Source of the DNA: Lithospermum erythrorhizon
Taxonomy: Eukaryota > Streptophyta > Magnoliopsida > Boraginales > Boraginaceae
DNA: 64,000 nucleotides
Reading direction: 5' to 3'
Assembly: GCA_019722365.1 (NCBI GenBank)
Contig: JADFUC010001385.1
Location: forward strand, 1-64,000
The notes beneath the pieces are model-generated. The model made no database searches. It worked only from the letters and a program-made list of their open reading frames with translations, and was not told the origin of the DNA. Below are positions 57,370 through 64,000 of the stretch, one piece after another. The number at the start of each line of letters is the position of its first letter. Position 1 is the stretch's first letter. A program made the position numbers and the translations under genes.

Positions 57370-58300
57370 CTCTTTATAAACCAAGGGGGGAAGCATGCAT
57401 TTGGTCCTTCCTATCCGAATTCCAATTCCATTGCACAACTTCTTCTTCTATCTCTCCTTCTTCATTTTTCTTCAAGTAATCCTTCTCATAATGGCACGTA
57501 CTCAAACATACTACTACACTTTAGCCTTCACCCTCTCAAAAAGAGCGAGGTATTTGTGGGGTACGAATACCCGCATCTCCCATCTTCTCCTCCTCCTGCT
57601 CCTACGAGGCTCCCTCGTGGCTCTCTCTGCCCCAAAGGCGCCTCAGAATGGCCGCTTATAACACCTTTCCGCCTATCCTCGACCAGGGGGAAATGCAGAG
57701 GGTCGCTGGGTTGGCCCCTGGCCCCCAAGCTGCTAAAAAATTCTTCCAGCTCTGGTTGTAGATAAATTTGGGTCCCTCATGTTTCTTTACCATTATTTGT
57801 CTTCTTTGCCATATCCTTGTCTGACCTTCCATTCTTCCACAGGCGCCTTCTTTTTCCATGGCCTTGGAGGATGGAAATTCGGCCATTTACCAACGCACTT
57901 TGGAGTTGGATAGGAACTGGCCCAAAGCGGACGTGCCGAGGTGGCCGTAATGAGGGAAACTTGTGGGTCAGCGCTTTAAGGTAGCCGCCACCAGATATGT
58001 TCCTTGGGAGCCAGCCCTGATGGTCCATGACTTGTAAAAGGCTGAGGAGAAGAGGGGTGTGGCTCTTCAAGTAGCCTGCCCGGAGGGAGATGATGACCTT
58101 CGTCAGCCTATTGTCACATAACTCCCTTCGCCGCCGGGCGAAGCTGGCCATTGCAGCCTGTCAATTTGTCCTACATTACCAGGACCGGATCTCGTCAATC
58201 CCCAGCGGAGGAGCAGAGGCAAGACTGCCAGTGGCTCGACAACGCACTCGTGCCTCATGTCATACGATCCTCCCTTCCCCCAGGCCTTAGGAATTTTGTT
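57370..58300 (+). other. Coding-looking stretch, unassigned (possible gag-like exons)
   Basis: A TATA-like ctttataaacc at 57371 is followed by a leader, then a frame starting about 57650 that reads MAAYNTFPPILDQGEMQRVA. It ends at a possible donor near 57755. A possible acceptor (cttccacag) at 57842 leads to frames with EDGNSAIYQRTLELDRNWPK and then RYVPWEPALMVHDL near 57990-58030, separated by stops. The composition looks protein-coding and the blocks follow one another, but there is no motif I can name. It lies within gypsy copy B sequence, so a decayed gypsy gag or captured gene are both possible. Confidence 0.3.
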
Positions 58301-58439
58301 TTTTTTGTAAGATTTCGTACTCTCCCCAATCGGACGCAGTAAATCATTTTTATTTCCTTTTTATCATATGTGCTTGATTTTACTTTCTTGAACACCTTTC
58401 CTTGTTCCTTTTTGTCGTTTTTTAGTTCTGTTTTTGTAT

Positions 58440-59032
58440 ATTGGTATTTATTCTTCCGTCTTCACATGGGCTCACTTCCGACCTTTCCTGGGTCGGACGA
58501 TAATCTCACCGCCATGGCTGTATGTCTCTTACCTTGGTAAGTTTTGTATACTTTATTTGTCTCCTTTCTCCTCGGTCCTTCCCATGTTCTCACGTGGAAA
58601 CTGGATCCTAATGCTAGCGATTGCACTTACATAGATGCCTCCTCTACTTAGCACCTCCTACTGTTCAATACAAGGATTCGGTCCTCCGATTGTCAAGCAA
58701 GAAAATATACCCAATATTTAGACAAGCTTTTTCACTCGCTTTTAGGTCCGCTTCCTCGGCAAAATTTCAAATTAATTGGGTTTTTCTAATCTTGATAGAA
58801 CTTTTATAGGCACAAAGAGTTTTAATCAATCAAGTCCTTATTTCTGAAATAATAAGAGAGGGCTTACACATAGTATTTCCTTAAATTGCAAGCTGCCTCC
58901 ACAGCCTTGCACCTCGATGCCCCTCCGTGGTCTCCAGCCTCATATGACTAGTCCTACTATTCTCCGGATGATGTATGGTCCCTCCCAGGTACCCTACCAG
59001 GAATTGTCTAGACCGGATCTTCTTGTTGTAGT
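58440..59032 (-). mobile_element. Tat/Ogre-like gypsy copy B, left part
   Basis: It matches copy A at 3660-4210: 'ggctcacttcc', 'tatttctgaaa', the integrase-tail motif read on the minus strand as WEGPYIIRRI (58950-59000), and 'ttgtctagaccgga'. The element is interrupted at 59033 by an LTR element and resumes at 61831. Confidence 0.65.
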
Positions 59033-59661
59033 TGTTAGAAATTCTACACCATTAGTAGACTAATTCTGGTATTTTAAATTAATCTAATAACCAGATTCTG
59101 TCCAGGATGATAATCCCCTTCCAGATAGATAATCGTACACTAATTCAGATATGAAAAATAGAAAGAGAAGCAATAAACGACACAAGATTTACTCTGGTTC
59201 ACCCTCAATATGAGAGCTAATCCAGCCTGCTGCATATCTTCTAGTAACTTCAGGAAGAATTGATTACAGAATTCAAGAACCCTATTGTATGATCTCCTAA
59301 TTAGATGTTTTCTTATAGATTGAAACTCTAATTACAAACCTCACAAATCTCTCAAGACTATTTCTCTATGATTCTAATATTTGAGAACTTATATTATAAT
59401 CCGCCAAAAGACCCCTATTTATAGGCTACAAAGATACTAGGTCTAAAACCTAAACCGAATAGGAAAACTGGGCTTCATGCCGCATAACCGCCTAAATCAA
59501 TACAAGACGGAGTTGGATCAGACATCATGTCCCGATCTCTCCCAAAGTTTCTCCGGAGGTTTTTCTGGCATTGCCTGGACTCGGGGTCGGCACTTCCCAA
59601 GTCTTGATCTCCTCCCAACCTCCCCCTGTTGACAGCCGGAATTTGGCTTCATTCTCCAACA
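59033..59661 (-). repeat. 3' LTR of short LTR element
   Basis: Plus-strand ends are tgttagaaattctac and ttcattctccaaca (629 bp). It pairs with 61220-61830. A minus-strand TATA box (gcctataaatagg) lies near 59417-59430, giving orientation. Confidence 0.85.
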
Positions 59662-59675
59662 ATCTCCCACTTGAG
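59662..59675 (-). other. Polypurine tract of short LTR element
   Basis: The plus strand atctcccacttgag is ctcaagtgggagat on the minus strand, directly before the LTR start TGTTGGAGAATG. Confidence 0.8.
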
Positions 59676-61205
59676 CATTAAATTTCGTGATTCGCCTTCC
59701 TCCATTAGTCTCAACTGCTAACAAAGACTCGAGTTCATCATCCTCTAACTCCTAATCAAGGTAGAACCCAACTTAAGTGTCTTTCACTACCCAAGAATAT
59801 CTTTTGAATGTCACCAACTTGGCTAACAAGAGATAGCCAAAATCATTACCATGTTGGACTTTTTCCACATTCAAATCAAGAACATGTTCTTTTCTTCACC
59901 GCGACCTTCTTAATATTCTTCCTAGGCACCTTAGAATTTCCCAAGTTGATTGCTCAATGAATCCTCTTCTCTTCTTTGGCCTCGACTCCCACTTGAAAGC
60001 AATTACTGATATTCTATGTTTGATCAAAACACCTTCTTCAATAAGCAAATATTAAGAGGTCGAGACCTCTACAACATTTTTTCCTACTCATAACTCCCCG
60101 ATGATCTCAACAATCTCTTTGGTTGCAACTTATACGTAGTACCGATTTCTCGATTTCAAGAACAATACATGTGTCTTTGTCACCTCTCTAACCACCACTC
60201 TAAATGAAATTCCATAACCCGATCCACTGATTTATCAAATAAGACACTAGAATCTTCCATATGGAACCATTTGGCAACCTCTAAATCAACATCGCCAATA
60301 CCACAAACTCAAGCGGCCCTTTCTATCCAAGTATAAGATGAACCTTCCTCAAATCTCCAATGATATAATTTATCATTATGCTACAATCACTAGTTATGAT
60401 ATGACGCGCCGTAATCTAACACCCAAGAGTCAATCAAACTCACCTACCATCGTAAGAGAATCTTCACCTGCCACATTGACCCCATCTTCTCCGCAATGCT
60501 TCTTAACGCCACCTTTCGCCACACCCAGATTCAATCGTCTGTCCGAATCTACCATGCCTTGCCTCCATGGTCGTTTTTCCTACTTTCATCCCTTGCTGCA
60601 TTGCAGTAGGTCCCGACTCTCCACACTTCTTTCCTCCAATGGAATTTCTATCTAAAATCCGAGCAACAACATCCTTGTGAGTTCAACTGGTCTTTTCCAT
60701 CGCATCGACTCACTAAAGCCCCCACGGGTTCAAAACTATTTTGGCAACGTTAAAATACTCATATTTCATTCATCATCAACAACCGACAATAATTGATTAA
60801 TAATGTTGTTCATACATTCAAGCATGTTCAAAGTTAAGTACCTTCAATCATCTTCTCAAATTAAAGAGATTCTTTTTCATAAAGAGATACCTTATCATAG
60901 TAGTGGTTTCTATACAACTGACAACACTTTCATCAGCTCTTGTTGTGGTATTTTTGTCATCATGAGACACGTTTCTCCGCAGGTTCTTCAATCTGAACTC
61001 CCTAGAACTTTTATCTATTTTCTACTTCTTTATATACCCATATCTTTCAAGCCAAATAGTGGTTCATCTTAAGTCCTTCTTGTACGATAATCTTCGCTTG
61101 TATTTCCACAATGGAAAATTAGTTTCACAAATAGCTTCATACTCGTAGTATTCCATTCTTCTGCTCTCCAAATATAATCCTCTGAATAATTCGACATCAT
61201 AACCC

Positions 61206-61217
61206 GCTCTGATACCA
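61206..61217 (-). other. Primer binding site, initiator Met tRNA
   Basis: The plus strand gctctgatacca is TGGTATCAGAGC on the minus strand, a perfect match to the plant initiator-Met complement, two bases inside the 5' LTR. Confidence 0.9.
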
Positions 61218-61219
61218 TT

Positions 61220-61830
61220 TATTAGAAATCTTACACCGTTACTAGACTAATTCTGCTATCCTAAATTAATCTAATAACCAGATTCCTCCTAGACGATAAC
61301 TCTCCGTACGGATAATCCCACTAATCTGCATATGGCAAAATGTAAAGAGAAACAATAAACGCATACAAGATTTATCATGGTTCACCCTCAATATGAGATC
61401 TAATCCGGCCTACTGCAAATCCACTAATAACTTCAGGAAGAATTGATTATAGGACTCAAGAACCCTATTCTATGATCTCTCAATTAGATATTTTCTTATA
61501 GATTGAAAACTCTAATTACAAGCCTCTTAAATCTCTCAAGACGATTTCTCTATGATTCTAATATTTGAGGACTTATCTTATAATCAACCAAGAGACCCAT
61601 ACTGATAGACTACAAAGACACTAGGTCTAAAACCTAAACCGATTAGGAAAATCGCCTAAACGTTTTAGAACTGCCTAAATCAATCGCGACGTGACTCGAT
61701 CGCACATCACAGTCCCGATCTCCTCCCGGTTTCTTCCGGAGGCGCTACATCGATTCTGGGTTGGGTCTCCAGTCCCGATCTCCTCCCGACGTTCTCTCAG
61801 TTGACACCGAATTACATTTATTCTCCAACA
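61220..61830 (-). repeat. 5' LTR of short LTR element
   Basis: Plus-strand ends are tattagaaatcttac and tttattctccaaca (611 bp). It is close to 59033-59661 over the AT-rich first ~430 bp and much more diverged in the GC-rich remainder (61650-61800). Confidence 0.85.
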
Positions 61831-62880
61831 AGCACAAGCTAGCCCACCTTGTTCTTATATTTGGCCATTTTATGCACCCCCCGAGTAGCTGCTTTCTTCC
61901 AACAAGTCCAAAGTTGGAGTAACTCAAGCCGCTTCCCTCATGAATATATATTGCAACAAGGTATCGATCAGAACCCTACCAAGGGGGTTTCTCCTAAGGA
62001 TCGATCCAGCTCTGTCTCTTAACCACCATACTTCCGCTAAAAGCTCCCATCCTTAACCACCTCCGCTGCAGCTGCTTTACATCTTTAACATCTCGCCATC
62101 ACTCGCACTCGCCATTAACTCGCTGATATGATATCGAGGATGTCATGATCTATATCCAACCGTTATCACGCATCCTCAATCTTCCTTGCTTATTTAACCT
62201 GGTCCCAAGAAACCGTGACCAAAGACCGAGCACATCCGTACACTCCATTCTTGATCCTACTGGGATTGGCTTTGCTCCTGACCCATTTGGCTAAGAGTCC
62301 ACCGCCACAATGGCATACTGATCCGCCCGTCTTCGTGAGATCCCCACTATACTGACCTAATAATCGCGGAACGGAATCAAGGCAGAAAGATACTAACCAT
62401 TTCATGGTGAGTCGATGTGGGTGCCAGTATCGCTCTGCGTAATAATAGCATCTCCTTACATGGTCCTGAGCATTTGTGGCTATTGATGTAAAGAATAAAC
62501 CTGATTGCGTGATCTCCTCGCGACAGTGGATCTCGCATCGACATGACTCTCCGCCTATGCCCCACGACTCTCAAGCACCATCAATCCTACTTCCCTTGTC
62601 ATGCATCCAGCACTGCACTCGAAATTCCTCCTGAGAATACCTTGTCCAAGAGGGTATACCCAGCTCGCCTTCCCCATCTTGTCACAACTGAGGACTCTGC
62701 AAAGTCCCCTTCCTCGCTGTTTAATAAAGCTTCGATACCATGGCTCCCAGAAACTTCCCCTTACTCTCCAGTGCGTTGATGTTCATTACCTCCTTCGTCC
62801 GGAAGGCTTCATCTTCTAACAATTCCACCCACTGCTAGCCTCGTGGAGCGACTCATACCTTGTCGTAACAAGTCGATAAC
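61831..62880 (-). pseudogene. Gypsy copy B integrase, right part
   Basis: On the minus strand the first block has LDLLEE (61905-61920), continuing the tail motif seen in copy A. Upstream (62170-62350) is a worn integrase core, YAIVAVDS..., ...KWV.SKANP, and a DNG near 62155. Further upstream are worn N-terminal blocks: CQR-like RRAILAPT near 62430 and RRAGYTLLDKVFS near 62640-62670. Frames shift many times. The gene order integrase N-terminus, core, tail, read leftwards, fits the minus strand and joins 58440-59032 across the nested LTR element. Confidence 0.65.
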
Positions 62881-64000
62881 CTATCACCTCCCTGTCTATT
62901 TCTCCGGGCACACGCCCAGCCTGGGCCTGTGAGCTTACAAAGTATTTGTAAGAACTTGCTTATAAATAAGTTGCACTATCGATCGCCAGAAGTATGTAAT
63001 CTATCCAATCTGACGGTTGTAATTAAACAGGGTTATTTTTGTCCTTTTGCATATTAAATTAAGGGTATTTTAGTAATTTCACTCGCTAATATTAATATAA
63101 AAAAACAAAAATTCAAAGGAGATGCTTTGTGTGATTAAACAGGGTTGTTTTGTGTGAATTTACTTTTTACTCTTTTAGCAAGTTAGTTAACAAGTAGAAG
63201 CTCCTAAATTATTCATCTATACGACAAGATCGGTGCTCGGGCGAAGTTTCCGACTGCTGCACTCAGGATTCAAGTGAACTTACTTGATTGCCTTTCGTTT
63301 ATTTTCCGCATTACTTTAAACTACAATGTAATTTAAAGTATTTGGTTTTTTGTCTTTTGGTCCCTCGGACTATCGTTGCACTTTCTATGTGGTCCCCTCA
63401 ACTATTTCTTCTCATTCTCAGATGTTTCTCATCTATTCTCAAGCAGCCCCTATATTATTTTTGTTGTCTAGGTAGGCCCCTAATCCCTTAGACCTAATGC
63501 TTCAACTTAAAATACAATAAATGACTATATTACCCATAAAATATAAAGTAAAATGATTATGTTACAGTAAAATGACTATTTTGTCCCTAATACTACTAAA
63601 GTATATGGGCTAAAGTATAGGGACTAAAATAAACCCTACCCCTTTCATCTTAACACACCCCACCCCACCACCCCTTACTCCCCACCCCGTAAACCACCAA
63701 ATTTCAACCACTGCAGACTAATTCCACCCAACCGCTAGTCAATTTTGAACAAGACTCAATTGACAATTTTCTATTTTAATATGCTAGAATCAGATCCAAA
63801 TCAACTAAAGATTTGATTTTGAAAATCTGATATCGCTATTTTTGGAAATTTGTCGCATGGATACCTTGATACGATCTTGTTGGCTGGAAGGGCCCCCTTT
63901 ATTAACCGATTGCATTAAAATGGGGCTCTAACATATATCAATTCTACATTCGTGACTACAATAAGTTTGGTTTATGAGCTGGGTTTTGTGGCATCTATCA
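62881..64000. other. Spacer at the right edge
   Basis: No gene or bounded repeat is recognised. A 'gattaaacagggttgtttt' block occurs twice (63023-63042, 63134-63153). Confidence 0.5.

Larger units (their letters stand above)
59033..61830 (-). mobile_element. Non-autonomous LTR retrotransposon (2.8 kb), nested in gypsy B
   Basis: Two LTRs of 629 and 611 bp flank a 1558-bp interior. A perfect 12-base initiator-Met primer site and a polypurine tract sit in the right places for a minus-strand element. The interior (59662-61219) has no gag, protease, RT or integrase motif on either strand, so mobility would require proteins from another element. It lies between the two halves of gypsy copy B's integrase tail. 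The TGTTGGAG start and (a)agtgggagat tract suggest copia affiliation, by inference only. The flanking pentamers do not match clearly. Confidence 0.8.

Noticed and set aside
57232..57765. 177-residue + strand frame, one of the longest in the window
   Set aside because: It is Ser/Pro/Leu-rich low-complexity translation across a leader and repeat-derived sequence, with no domain and no support from neighbouring blocks, which lie in other frames.
1..64000. tRNA genes
   Set aside because: Matches to tRNA-like sequence were primer binding sites (6469, 46079, 61206); no cloverleaf with A and B boxes was found by eye.

Overview
The window reads as nuclear DNA of a flowering plant, most likely a eudicot. 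It has a plant-type gene with GT-AG introns, plant LTR-retrotransposon families of both superfamilies (Ty1/copia, and Ty3/gypsy including chromovirus-like and Tat/Ogre-like types), a Cassandra element with 5S-rRNA-derived LTRs, Stowaway-like MITEs and long AT-rich spacers. No bacterial or organellar gene, CRISPR array, rRNA operon or convincing tRNA gene was seen. The species cannot be named from this sequence.

Only one host gene is clearly supported: a nucleotide-diphospho-sugar transferase family gene (PF03407 type) on the + strand. Its coding exons lie at 18163-18537 and 38686-39183 and are separated by an intron of about 20.1 kb. That intron holds a 5.8-kb LTR element flanked by the target-site duplication CTGAG (18574-24406), tandem repeats, three Stowaway-like MITEs, a solo LTR, a copia fragment (about 30.6-31.5 kb) and a second copia element with both LTRs (31549-37377). 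The exon reading frames are intact.

Layout. 1-2225: end of a decayed + strand copia with its 3' LTR. About 3.1-5.5 kb: minus-strand Tat/Ogre-like gypsy (copy A) interrupted by an LTR-like insert. 5.6-13.7 kb: + strand chromovirus-like gypsy with truncated 5' LTR, primer site, decayed gag-pol and 3' LTR. 13.7-17 kb: minus-strand gypsy gag-like remnant and a minisatellite. 17.9-39.2 kb: the transferase gene and its intron. 39.5-40.4 kb: an inverted-repeat element and a tandem duplication. 40.8-49.7 kb: a minus-strand gypsy whose 3' LTR contains a solo LTR and whose integrase contains a Cassandra element. 49.7-56.5 kb: mostly AT-rich spacer with microsatellites and LTR fragments. 56.5-62.9 kb: unassigned coding-looking segments and gypsy copy B, interrupted by a short non-autonomous LTR element (59033-61830). 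62.9-64 kb: spacer.

All retroelement coding regions are broken by stops and frameshifts; none looks autonomous. The nesting gives a relative insertion order. No cooperating gene system or new type of biological machinery is visible. The most interesting items are the transferase gene with its huge TE-filled intron, the Cassandra insertion, the solo LTR with its variable hairpin minisatellite, and a coding-looking stretch near 57.6-58.3 kb that I could not assign.
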